The notes beneath the pieces are model-generated. The model saw only the letters and a program-made list of their open reading frames with translations, did no database searches and was not told the origin of the DNA. DNA of 64,000 bases from Neckera pumila (taxonomy: Eukaryota; Streptophyta; Bryopsida; Hypnales; Neckeraceae), in assembly GCA_963969595.1 (NCBI GenBank), contig OZ018408.1, positions 21,387,823 to 21,451,822 of the forward strand, written 5' to 3'. Below are positions 1 to 12,265 of the stretch, one piece after another (position 1 is the first letter of the stretch; each line of letters starts with the position of its first letter). A program made the position numbers and the translations under genes.

Positions 1-590
1 AGAGTCTAGAAAAAAAATACAAAGAAATTTAATTTTCATACTTTAAAACTTGTTACCTAGAATTAGGTACAAGTTATAAGGAAGATCTAAATTGTTAATA
101 TCTCTAAAATAGAATTAAAATGCATTAAACTCAATGGTAAGATTGTTCTATCAAGCAAACTAAAACACGTGGAATTTCTTTTTTGAAAAATTGTAAAAAT
201 TGCATTCATAAATGAATCTTATAACTTATTTTCTCAAGAAGATGCTCTAATTGCCCAAAAACAAGATTGTCTATAACTTTTTCATTACACATCCAAATGG
301 AATGAATTGAATCAAAGCTTTCCAAGTAGAAAAAATATCATCTATGAGGAAAATAAAGAAAAAAAAAACTACGAATTTTTCAAGTTTTTTTTGTTCCTCC
401 CTCCTTTCCAAGTTCTGAGCTGTTTGGTGCAACTTTTGTTTTCGGGCACCGATTGAAAAACAAATGATATTCTTACAAAGCTAATCGGTCTTCTATCTTC
501 AAAAAAAAGTTTAAAAAAATCAGGATAAAATTTCACTCTGTAGGTACATGCTCGAGATTCGCATTTGTCCCCTAAAGAGACAACGATTCT
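1..590 (-). repeat. Truncated piggyBac-type repeat (partial copy)
   Basis: A reverse-oriented copy of the CCCCTAAA/TTAA repeat family seen throughout the window. Its diagnostic 5' block is readable on the minus strand: the GGGACAAATG segment, the 'AGGTACCTACxGG' type stretch and the GGTGCCCG-AAAAGTTATG-like module. The copy runs off the left window edge, and its right tip is abraded where the next copy begins head-to-head. No coding capacity is evident. Confidence 0.6.
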
Positions 591-592
591 AA

Positions 593-1499
593 CCCCTGAA
601 GGACCATTTATTCCCTCTAGGGACAATTTGGGTTTGGGTAGGTTCCTTTTTTCTCAATTTTCAGTGATATTTTTTGGTATTTTTTGAGGTTCTATATTTT
701 TGCAAGATCTTTTTGAATACGTAATTTTTATTTTTATTGATGCTCGGGAGCAAAAGTTATGGCACAATAAGCAAAAATGGAGTTCGGCGGGAAGCAAAAA
801 GAAAAAAATAGAAAGTCAAAAGTTTTTTTTTTCAATTTTTTTTTCCAAAGATTATATTTCTATCTACATTTGAAGCTTTGTTTCATTCAATTTGGACTAA
901 CAATGAGAAAGTTATGGACAATTTTAGTTTTTCGGGCAATCTAAGCCTCTTCTTGAAAAAATAACTTTTAAAATTCATTTTAAGAATTTCACAAAAAAAA
1001 TTGTTACACAAGGTTAGATTTTTAGGCTAAAACAATCTTAGTGTTGGGATTATGTGATTCAATTCCATCTAAAACCTATTAACAATTTAGTTTTTTCTTC
1101 AATCTTGAATCCACCTCTATTTAACAATTTTTTAAAGAGTGCAAATTAAGTATTTTGTTTCCTAATTTTTTTTGGTAGATTCTCAATTCAACTACTTTAC
1201 ATTAATAAGTAGAAAATCAAAATTTGTAGTCCAAGAAATTTGGACTCAAAGATTCAAACTCATAAAACCTCGTCAGGGAAGGTGCAAAAAAATTTGTTTT
1301 CTTCACTTCAAATGCATTTATCTTACAATCTACATGGTCAAAGTTTTTGAAAATTCTTCCACATATTCATATATTAGTCAAGTATAAGATCTTATGGTTG
1401 GATATATAAGAAAAAAAAAGGTTTGAGTTCTCTTCTCTTCACAATAAAAATGACAATTCTGTGGTTTTTGATAGGAAAATCACCTTGGTCCTTTAGGGA
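593..1499 (+). mobile_element. Non-autonomous piggyBac-like element, copy of about 0.9 kb
   Basis: Starts CCCCTGAAGGACCA and ends TGGTCCTTTAGGGA, an inverted terminal repeat. It is followed by TTAA at 1500-1503 and preceded by CTAA at 589-592, one base off TTAA. The interior is AT-rich, without a credible ORF, and carries the same internal modules as the copies near 23.4, 24.5 and 28.7 kb. TTAA target duplication with CCC(C/T)-type ends is the signature of the piggyBac superfamily. Assignment to a non-autonomous member is inference from the ends. Confidence 0.7.
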
Positions 1500-1667
1500 T
1501 TAAAAAATAAATAAAGGATTTCAAAGTTGGTTTCACATTAGGAAATCTATAAGTACCCGCAAACTAAAACTCCTCAAACTTTCAATTTGATAGTCAAAAT
1601 TGAATGATTAAAAGCTTTTCACGTATTTATAAATTTGCACAACCAATTTCCAATTTCTGTTCTTTAA

Positions 1668-2485
1668 CCCTTAACTGCCTAGACGGCCAAATATGGTTGG
1701 CCTAAAATTTCAGGCTCGTTTTAGGGTGGGTAGTTAAATTCCTTTGACCATTTAAAATTTTTTTATGAGCAGTTTTGAAGGCTTACTATTGAAAACTTTT
1801 ATTTTTCACTGGAAAAGATAAATATTAGATTTTTGAGAGGTCCTCAAAAGCATATGTGTCTCATTGAAGAAGAGTAAAGCTTACAAATTTTACTTGATTT
1901 CTCAGCTTTAAGCAAAGCTTGCCAATTTCATTTGAATTAAGATCTAAAAAATTATGTTTATCCATTTGCTTTGAAAATGATCCCAATGGAAAGAGTAAGT
2001 GTTTTTCATGATTTTCACTGTTGAAAATTTAAACATGCAAGTGTTAATTTGGATTTATTTGCAATTTCTACTTTTAAAAAAAAATGCATTTCAATAATTG
2101 CAAGAATGCAAGGTGGATTGTGTAATGCGTTTGATAGCTTTTTATGTGAAATTAATTTTTTTGAATGTGTATTTTAGTGTGCTAACATGATTGGTAGTTG
2201 TTCTTGTCACCTCCAATCCTAGAAAACTTTTATATGCAAATTTCTTAAACATTGTGGGGAGGAGGCAACATACTAAAAATAGAAAACATACATTTATCTT
2301 ATTAGGATCTCACAACTCCTATGCAATTTTGCGCTCAAATTGGTGTGCATACTAATAAGCAAGCTTTTTGAACATCTATACGGTTAGATTTTGAAAAAAA
2401 ACAATTAGCGTCATTGGAGATAACTATAAGTCCATGTTCTTTTTTCATAGACAAAACACACTTGGAAAGGCTTAGGCACTGGGGG
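1668..2485. mobile_element. Non-autonomous TTAA-flanked element (818 bp)
   Basis: Flanked by TTAA at 1664-1667 and 2486-2489. The ends are CCCTTAACTGCCTA and, inverted on the right, CCCCCAGTGCCTA. The interior is AT-rich and noncoding. The terminal sequence differs from the CCCCTAAAGGACC group, so it may be a related subfamily. Confidence 0.6.
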
Positions 2486-3017
2486 TTAAAAAGGTGATTT
2501 CTTAACAAAACTTAACTACTAAGTCTGCCCACTGAGCAATGAAAGTGACATATCATACAATAACATTTTAACCATGATGCCAAGAAATTTTATTCAGGGC
2601 TTTTGACATTAGTTGAACATTCATAATAATTTTGTAAAAAAGTATTGAATAAAAGAATTTGATCAACTTTGCCTCATTCAATACTTTGAGACAATTTTTG
2701 TTTTTTTGTTTTTTGTTTTTTGCTATGATTGTTTTAATGTTTCATATAAACAAATCTTACTAAGCATGTGTCTCCTGAATCTGCACAAAGGGTACAAATG
2801 TCAACTACTATATGCCATACATGAGGTACTATACTATACCATTCAAACACCATTACAATCTATTCTTATTATACATTAACTTCCTCTATATAAAACCATA
2901 CAAGTTCAATACTTTTCCATTGTATTGTTCATTATCCAAGTATATCATACTTTCAAAAAGTCTTGTAAAATCGGTGGAGTGGTACTTAATGACACCATTG
3001 GTTGAAATAACAAAGTT

Positions 3018-6000
3018 TCAAAGTTTATACATGTTCACAAAATATCGACCTAGGTTTCTAAAATCCGGCACAATGTGAATAGATTTCATTATCCTATTTA
3101 TTTCTATGACCTCATACGACTCTTGGATATTTTCAAACCATTTCAATACATGACACTTCTGTATTATCAAATTCTATCTCTTCATACATTCTTACTAAAC
3201 AAAATTCTTTGGTTATATAATTGTCTCCATCTTCTTTTACGTTGCACTTGAAAAGAAGGCAGAGCTGAGCATAACATGTCTTCTTGGTTTCGATTGCTTC
3301 TTCCATTTTTATTGAAATGTTGCCAAACCATTCTTTTGCATGGAATGATGATGTTGCACGAGTAAATGTTGGAGTTGTTTCAAACCTCAAGCTCTGACCT
3401 GGACTTAGAGCTACTGATCTTTAAACTTGTATTATCTGCAAGCATAATCACACAATGGTACGCATTTAGTATTGTATTCACATTCATTTGTATTTAATAT
3501 TTGAAATGCATAATATAAAACTGCAAAACCAGAGACTCATATGCACCTACAAACCTAACTTCCTATCATGTGAATTCTATTTAGGTAAGCCTCTTAACAA
3601 ATCCTCAAATTCGTAACAATGTCTTCTTGTGAAATTTTCTTCACAATTTGTTGATGTTGGAGGATTTTTGACTGTATAGATGGGCTTCTTATAGTTGTAG
3701 ACAACAAAAGTCGTTCAATATTCAAACTTGTCAAAAAACTTGCCAAAATATGTTTATCAATCTCCAAAGTCTGCAAAGCCACCCTCTTGTATTCCTTTTT
3801 AATATCTTTGAAATAGAATAACACATTTTACATTTACATATCCTCAATTTGACATGTTCATATTCATGATTCACAATACTAATAAAAAAATATATAGTAC
3901 TACACGTTTAGAACTCTATTTTCATGTACCTTGTCTAATGTTGCATTCTTCCCAATTGAACAAGAATAAGCTCCATTTCTCACTGCATCCTTTTTCAAAG
4001 CTTCAAGTCTTCAATTGTACTTTACTATGTGGTCAAGGAAATTTTTTCTATTGCTTATTCTATAACTTGTTTTCACAATAGCTATATGAAGATGCTCATA
4101 CATGTTTGTATTGTATTCCACTAGAGCACCAGATCGTTTGATTGAACTTGCATAATGTTTCATATTATGCACTTTTATCAAATTAAAATTCGATTTTTGC
4201 CACGTTCCCAAATGTATTTTAAATAGCTCACCAATCCTGCAACCAATATAATTTCATGAGAGATGAAAAAGTATATTCTTACACTTTACCACTAGAAACA
4301 ATTGTACATTTAACTTCTTTGTAATTTTAATTAAAAAACACTTCCACCAGATATACCTTTTCATGGAGTTCTCCATAAGTATCAACTTCTCTTCATCAAA
4401 TTCTCTTTGATGGCAAGAGACTTTATACCACTCCAAAAAAGCTTACGATGACTTCCACAAAAATATTTGGCACTAATCCCAACAAACAAAATACAATAAC
4501 CTATACACAAAATAGTTTATTTCTTAGATATTGAATGAAAAAAATTGAACATAATGTGAAAGAGACTTCATAATCTTTAAAAATGTTACAATACTTTGAA
4601 CTCATATAATTTAATCAACAATGAAGAAACTCTCTTTTATATAGTACCATAATAAGCAAAGCAAATTCAATGTGAAATTAATTCACTTACAATCACATTA
4701 ACAACTTTAAGTGCTCAAAACAAAAACAATTATTTCATTTCATTAACTCTTTTACTTCATCACCTATACTACAAAATGATGTTTGAAGGCAGCAAAGCTT
4801 GCGTTTGATGTAAATATCCTCCTCATGAAGATCCGGGCAATCGAAAATGAAAAAATCTTGCCAAATCTTTTATTGCCATTATCTTTTCATCTAATTGTGA
4901 TATTGGATTAGGATTTAGTTCTTTTGACATCTCCTGTAGAACGTCCATCAATGTTGTGAAAACACCCAAGTTTGCTTGATGTAACATATCAACACTGATG
5001 GCCCTATAAGGATTGCCAATTTCTGTCTCTCTTCCAGCAAACCTCCAAATTGCACACTATTCCACATTTTCCAACAATTATTAAATTCAGCGCCAGAGTT
5101 CAATGTAAATAGTATACTATATATTTTAAAATTTAAACATAAAAGGAAAAATTGAATAATTCTATGAATAAAAGATTGAAATCCCCCCCCCCCAAAAATA
5201 AAAAAATAAAAATATGCATTCAATGATTGACATTTCATATTTTGTGTACAAAAACAAACTCATGAATACAGTTCTCCTATACAAAATTTGATACTTGCAT
5301 CACATCTTATAATAACAAATTTACCTCCACTGGATGCAACGAATTTTGCTTTGAAATGTGTGTGCGCCTAGTTGGTGCAGCTTCCATCATTTGGCTATAA
5401 ATTACTTTCATTGTACGCTCTGTACGGTAATCAAATGATCTTTGCATATTCACCAATTCTTCAACGGGACACATGCACATACTATATGGAAATTTACATC
5501 TTTTTGTTGTATAAGTGCAAGTCACCTCTTCATAGATTCAAAGCTTGTCAATTTCATGTCTTAAACAAGTTCCAAAAATCTATGCTATCACTATTGATGA
5601 ACATTTGCTACATTTCTTTTTAAACAAAATATTTAATACCTAGACATTAGTCCTGCTCAAATAATTGATTTTGGATATTCAAGATTCAAAATACAAATCT
5701 ACTAACTTCATATGTCATCATTATAGGTACTTTTCAAAACAACATTACTTTCAACATACATTACAACAATCGTGAATGAAACAACCATTTCAGCACTCAT
5801 CATTATCTTACCGTACATGATTCTTCATGGTCGCACATATAAGCATACAATCTTGGATATACTCTTTGTTCATTGCCAAATGGATCAACTAGCAATAGTC
5901 CGCTGTTCACAAAAAACATCAAACTGTTAAATTTGTTTAAAATTTACATATTATGCAAACTCAAAAATTTTCTGACTTTTATTCACTTCAAAGATTTAGA

Positions 6001-7235
6001 ATTTATAAAGTAAATTCATCATGAATACTTTAATTATTGAGATTATTCAATAAATTGGGTTCCATTTCATTTACCTATAACTACATTCCTTTAGTGGTTT
6101 AAGGATACCGTATGTGAGAGACAATCTTGGAATGCTTGCATATGTTCCAAAGGCGTTGAGTTTGGAACTTTGAAATTTGGTAATAGTGCTAACAAACAAT
6201 GGCCTCCTTCAACATGCCTATCTTCGCATGCTATGTTTGTAATTGTGAAATAAATTGAATGTCCACTGATTTTTCCATCTTTGGATAATGCTGTTTTATC
6301 GTTGAAAAAAATTAATGGAACAACAATGCCATCTCCATGTTCTAAATTAACGTGTTCCTATTGAAAACCCACGTACAAAATTATGATGTTTTCAATTTGG
6401 TAGCAAACATTGAGTATTAAATTATATTTCATTTATATTTACATTACATTTTTTATTTAAGAACAGTCAGAGAGACCCAAATACAGCATGATATATTACA
6501 TTAAATCATTAGATTTTATTAATAAGGTGTTAGTGTATAAATATTTGCTTGCATATGATGCCACCAATTTCTAATAGCTGGCGTTGAATATTCTGTCTTT
6601 TGAAGACCGCAAATTTTGGATTTTAATGTAAAATTCTCAGCAAACATGGGAGAAGAAAACAATGATTTCAAAGCATTCACTGGGGTTTGGTAGCGCAAAA
6701 CAAGTTCACCAATGTCTTTTTTCTCCCACCCATCCTCTTCACTAAAAATAGATCTTTCAAATTTATCTACATCTTAGCAAGATTTTAGAGAAACATCATT
6801 CAACTTGAAATTTGGATGAAACAAAACATTTGTAAATAACTTGTCTACGTCTACATTAGACAAGCCCAAAAATTTCTTCACTGTTCTAATCCAATGGACA
6901 AGACTTAAATTCAAATTGTATACATATGCAAGGGGCTTGTCAGAAATGAAGTTGAAAAATTCTTCTTCTATCATCATCATACAATCATCATAATTGTCTA
7001 GATTTAAATCATCCAAATGAAATTGTACAGGTTCATTTAGTTCATTAGGTTCACTTGGTCCAGCCATATCACCAAAGTCAGGTGTTATAATATCTTGAGG
7101 TCTATGACTACTCCTCCCTCTTGAAGAAGATTCCACACGTGGAATCTTATTTCCTATACAAGTAGCCTTATGAGTGGCTAAGGCTCTAGTAGTTCTAAAA
7201 GAATTACTACATAAATCGCACTGATGGAAATCCAT
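3018..7235 (-). pseudogene. Plavaka-like (CACTA superfamily) transposase, multi-exon, decayed
   Basis: The protein is readable on the minus strand as consecutive blocks separated by AT-rich introns. It begins at 7235 with a C2HC zinc finger (CDLCSNSFRTTRALATHK...C) and an acidic linker. Next come a block ending GLQKTEYSTPAIRNWW (about 6700-6535), a block with DGIVVPLIFFNDKTALS and GKISGHSIYFTI (about 6358-6100), and RVYPRLYAYMCDHEESC (about 5870-5810). These are followed by CPVEELVNMQRSF (5524-5325), YRAISVDMLHQANLGVFTTL (about 5000-4800), KVHNMKHYASSIKRSGALVE with YNTNMYEHLH (4211-4015), and RATSSFHAKEWF with IMKSIHIVPDFRNLGRYFVN (3390-3018). This order matches the zinc finger plus DDE plan of Plavaka/CACTA transposases. 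An in-frame TAA at 6774-6776 and frame changes near 4.8 kb show it is broken. I recognise the family from these motifs; exon borders are approximate and the element termini were not found. Confidence 0.75.
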
Positions 7236-7689
7236 TCAAATTTAATGATAATGATAACAAAGAGATTAATGAATTATTTGTGTTTAAGGGGCTGAGCTAA
7301 TAAGATTTTACTTTGTATCTCCACAAAAAAATCTACACTCTCAACTCAAAGAACAATACTACATATATAATGAAAACTACATATATAATGCAAATAACAT
7401 ATAGACCTTGAAATAAAGCCCTTCTCTTATTTCTATGGAGATTGTCTAATCTAATGGGATCAAAAAAATAAAAAAGTGTTAAAGACATGTGCTATTCCTA
7501 CCACTTCCACTAGACTAGTACTAATACCTTCGTTGGTGGGGTCAAATAAAAAGTAAAATAAAATTGGAGGCAACCGCCTATTATTGCCAATTTGACTCAA
7601 CTGTTACTAATACTTCTTTTGGTCTCTTAAGCTCTTAGGTATATGGGTGAAAGGGTTGATCTCATATCACTTAACCTCTACAAGATTGT
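7236..7689. other. AT-rich stretch between elements
   Basis: No gene is seen. It probably contains the 5' flank of the Plavaka-like element and a short stretch (about 7510-7600) with TACTAATAC-type sequence resembling the hairpin unit at 13.6 kb. Confidence 0.3.
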
Positions 7690-7915
7690 TGTGCCTTTGG
7701 TTGACAAATGGGATTTTGGGCACGTTCCTTCGGGCTGAATTTTTGTCCTGATATTTAGAATTTTTTTTTAAGATAAAAAAATTGATTAGCTTCGTGGAAA
7801 TATCATTTTTATCCAATCGGTGCCAAAGAACAAAAGTTATTTCCAAATAGGCTCAAAATGGGATTTTAAGGTTTACCAAAAAAAATTCAAAAAATTATTT
7901 TCATGGTCAAAAAAG
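7690..7915 (+). repeat. 5' fragment of the TTAA repeat family
   Basis: Matches the first about 230 bases of the 23.4-kb and 24.5-kb copies: GACAAATGGGATTTTGGG, a CGGGCTGAATTTTTGTC stretch, then the CAATCGGTGCC...AAAAGTTAT module. It stops abruptly where the next copy begins. Confidence 0.55.
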
Positions 7916-7925
7916 CCCATGATAA

Positions 7926-8849
7926 CCACTTAAGGACCAATATGTGTTTTTTGTCTACGTAGAAATTTTGGCAGGTATGTGTGACTAGAGATTTCTACAT
8001 TTTTGGCCCAAAGTTTAAGATAAGTTGGGGGCAAGGAATATCTTTCATGTGCACCTAATTTCATGACTTTCAAAAATACAAGTCAAAAGTTATGGCCTAA
8101 AATGTTACTTTTTTTCGTAACAGGGCAGTCCGAGTAGATCAGAAAAATCACTTTTTTCAAAATCTAAAATTCAAAATCGGTTTTCTAGAGTTATATGTAC
8201 ATGGAAAGCTTTGAATCATTTTATTATGATCAATGAGTCAAAAGTTATGAGCTTTGAATCATTTTTTTGTTTGCCGGCAGTTATAGATTCTCTATTCTAA
8301 AATAAACTTTGAAGTGTTTTATCTTACTCAATTTTCAATACTTTCTAAAAAAAAAATCATAGGATAAAGACTGTTTATTACAACATTGCAACCATTGAGA
8401 TTGGCATTTTTCAATTCTATAATTAAATTCTTAACAATTCAGTATTTTGAATAATTCTCTACTACTATCTACTTATTATTTTTTTCCTATATGTTGTGCA
8501 TTTTCGAATGATTTGAAATTTTTCAAGAATGTAGCCAACTTATTAGGAAAAGAATCCAAAGAAGCACCACCATTTTGGACATTTTTTCATAGAGAACTGA
8601 AGTTGTAAATAGCAACTGCTTTGTTTTTTTGCCAAGCCAAAAAACTGATTTCAATGAATTTGAATGCGTATCTTGCAATCCACGGGGTGGAAAATATTGA
8701 AATTTTTACCACATGTTTTCAAGCCAACATATTTCAAGATCCTACAATTAGATGTGTCAAAAAAGTTTTTTAAGAAAAATGTGTTACTTGTTCTGAAAAT
8801 GGCAGTTTCTAAGCATTTTTAGTGAAATACAGTCATGGAATTGTAGGAG
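7926..8849 (+). mobile_element. Non-autonomous piggyBac-like element, copy of about 0.92 kb
   Basis: Nearly collinear with the copy at 59965-60887. Shared blocks include GGACCAATATGTGTTTTTT-like start, TACGTGTGACTAGAGAT, GGCAGTTAT-GATTCTCTA and CTACAATTAGATGTGTCAAA. The right end reads TTGTAGGAG followed by TTAA (8850-8853). The left end is diverged (ATAACCACTTAAGG). Confidence 0.65.
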
Positions 8850-8899
8850 TTAAAGTAGGACAACGACCCAAAATAGTTATCAAAGATGTTGGGCATTAA

Positions 8900-9929
8900 C
8901 CCCTAAAGCTTTTTTATTATGTTTTCACCAAAATACTTTGAAATTGCCATTTCTAGTAGAATTACCAAATTAAAAATAAATAAAAATTTGGACCTATGAA
9001 ACCGTAGGATCTTGTAGTAATATAAGTATGTTTGAAAAGACGTATTTTTTTTCTTTTGGAATTTTCATCGTGCATATTGTAATATATTAGCATTGGAATT
9101 GATAGAAATCTATTTTTGATTCTTGCAAAACACCAGGCAATTGCACTTCAGATGGTCACATTTATTTAAAGAATGTTCAAAATCACACTTGTAATTGTAG
9201 GATCTTAATGGTTGCAATGTTGTACTCCTTCTGTCCCACTAAAAAGCTCTTGATTTTACCTCATGTTTTTTTAGTGGTTTTGAGTACGCATATTGGAAGC
9301 TTGCTTGGGTCCAATTTTTATTTTGGTTGCATTGAACAGATACAATGTTCTTCATGGATTGTGGTGATATAAAATTTAGACCATTTTGAACTATATATTT
9401 TACAACATGGTCAATGAAATTGGTATAAGAAAAACATGAGATAAAATAAGGAGCTTTTTAGTAGGACAGAGGTAGTAATAAAAAATTGACATTAATAATT
9501 TATTTTCCAAAAAATATTAAAATTTGACTAAGATAAAGCACTTCAAAGTTTATTTTAGAATAGAGAATCCGTAATTGTCTATAAATCAAAAATCCCTATA
9601 ACTTTTAACTCATTCATAAAATGATAACTAAGTAATTAGAAGTTGTCCACTTATATAGAACTTTAAAAATCAATTTCAAATTTTTGTTTTTGAAGAAAGT
9701 TTTTTTTTTATCTATTCATATTGTCCATTTACAAAAAAATGTAATATGTACGGCCATAATTTATAATTCATATTTTCAATTGTCATGAAATTTAGTGCAT
9801 ATAAAAGATGTTCTTTATCTCTATTTTTTTTAACAAACACTTTTTCAAAAATATGGGACTCTCGAACCACAAGTATCTGCCCAAAAATTTCTATATAGTC
9901 AACTAATGCATTTTTGTCCTTGATAGGGG
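8900..9929 (-). mobile_element. Inverted copy of the TTAA element, carrying a nested MITE
   Basis: Starts CCCCTAAAGC after TTAA (8896-8899) and ends GATAGGGG before TTAA (9930-9933). Its content is the reverse complement of the preceding copy, so 7926-9929 forms a large inverted pair with a gap of about 45 bp. Without the insertion at 9225-9475 its length is about 0.78 kb. Confidence 0.7.
9225..9475. mobile_element. Stowaway-type MITE (Tc1/mariner), 251 bp
   Basis: Inverted ends CTCCTTCTGTCCCACTAAA (left) and CTACCTCTGTCCTACTAAA (right, complemented), about 25 bp per arm, flanked by TA on both sides (9223-9224 and 9476-9477). The CTCCCTCCGTCCC-type end with TA target duplication is the Stowaway signature. 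It lies inside the inverted TTAA element, so it inserted later. Confidence 0.85.
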
Positions 9930-9933
9930 TTAA

Positions 9934-10506
9934 GTATGTACTATGTCTTAGAGTTCTTAGGTTTTGTAGTTGTTAACTTCATTTAGAGAAGCGGTTTAGG
10001 GTTCGTACTCTTAAGTTTACTTACAATAATACACCGTGGTGGTAAGAATTGCTTGCTTCAGAGAATATGGCCAGTGAAGACAGTTTGAGACGTGTAGGAC
10101 ATCGGGTGCATTCTTATTGAGCCCTATGTTTGCATCCAAGTCGAGGGCGATCTCCATCCTAGGCATCACAAATGCCGCAAGAAGCACAAAATGATAAATG
10201 ACGTTTTTAGTTACTTTCACGTACTTCAATTTCCAATTTTACTTTTAAACATTTTGCTTTACGGCACTGGAGCGGAGATGCACAAGTGGAAACTGCATAA
10301 AGGAGCTCGACTGCTAGAGCAGAGAAGTTTGCGTCAGAGAAGCAAGGGATGTATATTTGCAAGGTGTCGCAAGTGCTTACATTTCAATTGTAGTTTTTCC
10401 ATTTTCATCAGTTGAATATGTTATTCTCTTGACAAAGATTTTTTTGGTTCTTTACTAGTTGTTCCATCCTTCGTCTTTCTGACAATCTTTAGTTTTGGAT
10501 TTAGAG
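9934..10506. other. Intergenic, no gene recognised
   Basis: Mixed-composition sequence with only short unconvincing reading frames on both strands. Confidence 0.3.
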
Positions 10507-10833
10507 TCTCCCTAATGGCCCTTGCTAAATCTGATTACCCCCGTAACCCAAAGGACCTACTCATGCAGGTCTTCAACCGTTAGGGCTTCACCCACAATGA
10601 GATGGTCATTCTCTCCGGCGCTCACACCATCCACAACGCCGCTAGTCATTTCATCGACAATTGCTTGTACAACTTCTCCCCCAAGGCCAAGTCAAATGGT
10701 AGTGGTGTCAATCTGAGCCTCCTGTCGGCCTTTGTGATTCGATTGAAGGTGAGTTGTCCGTCTCCGGGGCTGAAAATTATCGCTATGACTCTGGATCAGG
10801 CAAATAATCATGTATTTTCACAAATTCTCTCCT
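10507..10833 (+). pseudogene. Class III peroxidase fragment
   Basis: Class III peroxidases are secreted haem enzymes of plants. The fragment carries the block around the proximal haem-ligand histidine, EMVILSGAHTIHNA, followed by CLYNFSPKAKS and a CPSPGL...LDQANNHVF stretch, which is the central to C-terminal order of the family. Residues before it (VSLMALAKSDYPRNPKDLLM) fit the preceding helix, but an in-frame TAG interrupts the phrase VFNR-GFTHNEM near 10580. N- and C-terminal parts are absent and the reading frame runs directly into hAT transposase sequence, so this is a broken piece and not a working gene. The local GC content is higher than its surroundings. Confidence 0.75.
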
Positions 10834-11660
10834 CCAATCCTCCAATGTTGGAATACAAAGAGAGGCAAAGGCTATGTGCATTTTTGAATGTTCCAAATCT
10901 CCCACGCATGCATTGGACAGACAGCTTTGGTTGGAAGATGGCCAAATTTTTATACTTGCAAGTGAAAGAGTCCATCAAGAAAAAGCTATCTTTGGCTCAG
11001 TTTGTCACTATTACATGTGACAAAGTTACATCTGTAGATAATAATAGCTAGTTGTGTATTCATGCATACACTATGAGAACCATGTCAAGGTTCTTCACCT
11101 TATTTTTCTCCAACGTTTGGTGAATGGATTTGTTGCAGACACTCTCACTTTGCTCATTGTCGAGGCCTTGGAGTGTTGGGGCAATTTCACCTTCAAGCAA
11201 AGTTCACAGAAGTTGCTTTTCTTTGGCGTTGATAGTGTTAATCTTTTCCAGGGTACTCGAAGTGGTGTTACAATACAACTGCAGACCAAGTTTATTCCTT
11301 TCTGTGCAAAAGGCTCATTATATGACGCCTTTTTTGTTGAAATTTTTGTTGAAATTTTTGTTGAAATCAACAAATCAATGATTGGGACAACGCGCCCAAA
11401 TCATCAAAGTTCTGTCAAAATTCTTGCATTTTCTACTAGTGAGACAAAGGGATTGAAGCCGCTTCTTCAAGTTTCAACAAGTTGGATGTCACTCTTAGAG
11501 TCGTTGTACAGGCTGTTGGCGCACTCTGTTGGCAAAGATGAAGTCCGACTCCACTAAAAATGATGCGGCAAAAGTACTCACTTTCTCCCAAATTAATAGC
11601 TTTTTCAAAATGATAGTGTCAGACATATGCATTGTATTGCTACGACAAGAGGTTTCAGTT
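10834..11660 (+). pseudogene. hAT-superfamily transposase fragment, frameshifted
   Basis: Recognisable pieces, in order, are KLSLAQFVTITCDKVTSVDN, then LQRLVNGFVADTLTLLIVEA, KLLFFGVDSVNLFQG with GTRSGVTIQ, and GLKPLLQVSTSWMSLLESL. These correspond to the catalytic core of the hAT group that resembles ZNF862/KIAA1586-type proteins, with FGVDSVNVFQG-like and TRWISML-like motifs. A TAG at 11049-11051 replaces the expected tryptophan after VDNNS, and the frame changes about 20 bases later. A 13-base unit is repeated three times at 11334-11370 and inflates the protein (FVEI repeats). The block expected between these motifs is missing. Family assignment is from memory of the motifs. Confidence 0.65.
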
Positions 11661-12265
11661 ATGACAACGTTAGATTGATTGATTTATAGGAAGTCCTCCG
11701 TCGTTTTGTAGCCCTATTTCAGTGGAAGGGTACCAGATTCGTCCACTGGATAGACAATTGCACTTGTGCTTTGTATTCTAAACCTGTTAGTTGCTTCTAA
11801 CTTTAGTTCTTAAAAAAACGTTCTTTTATTCCAAAGCTGTGATTTCGGTATAGTTGGAGATTAGCCTTGTCGCTATAGATACCCGCTTCTATTTCCTGTG
11901 AGTTTCCTTGCCGCTTGTGCCAAGTGTAAGGTGCTACGCCTGCTTACGTTGTTTGAATGGTGGTTATTTCATACCACTGTGATGTTTACAACCCATTAGA
12001 TTGTTTGTTAGAATCTACATTTAACATTAATTTTTGGCTTTTGTTTACAATAATGCTTAGGCTTGTTGCTAGATCCGTATTCCCTTCTCCGGATGATAGC
12101 CCTCATGTCGTTATTGGAGATCGTGGACTTATTTGTTCCCTTCGCTCAAAAACGCAATGTGTTTGTGTGTGATTTTGTGTCTACTTAAAAAAATTGTGGA
12201 GGAATAATTTTTTACTCTTTACGTTGAAAAAAGCACCTCTAATGCAGTAGATGAATTTTGGGCCT
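11661..12265. other. Intergenic, no gene recognised
   Basis: Possibly the decayed tail of the hAT element; no conserved motif is visible. Confidence 0.3.
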
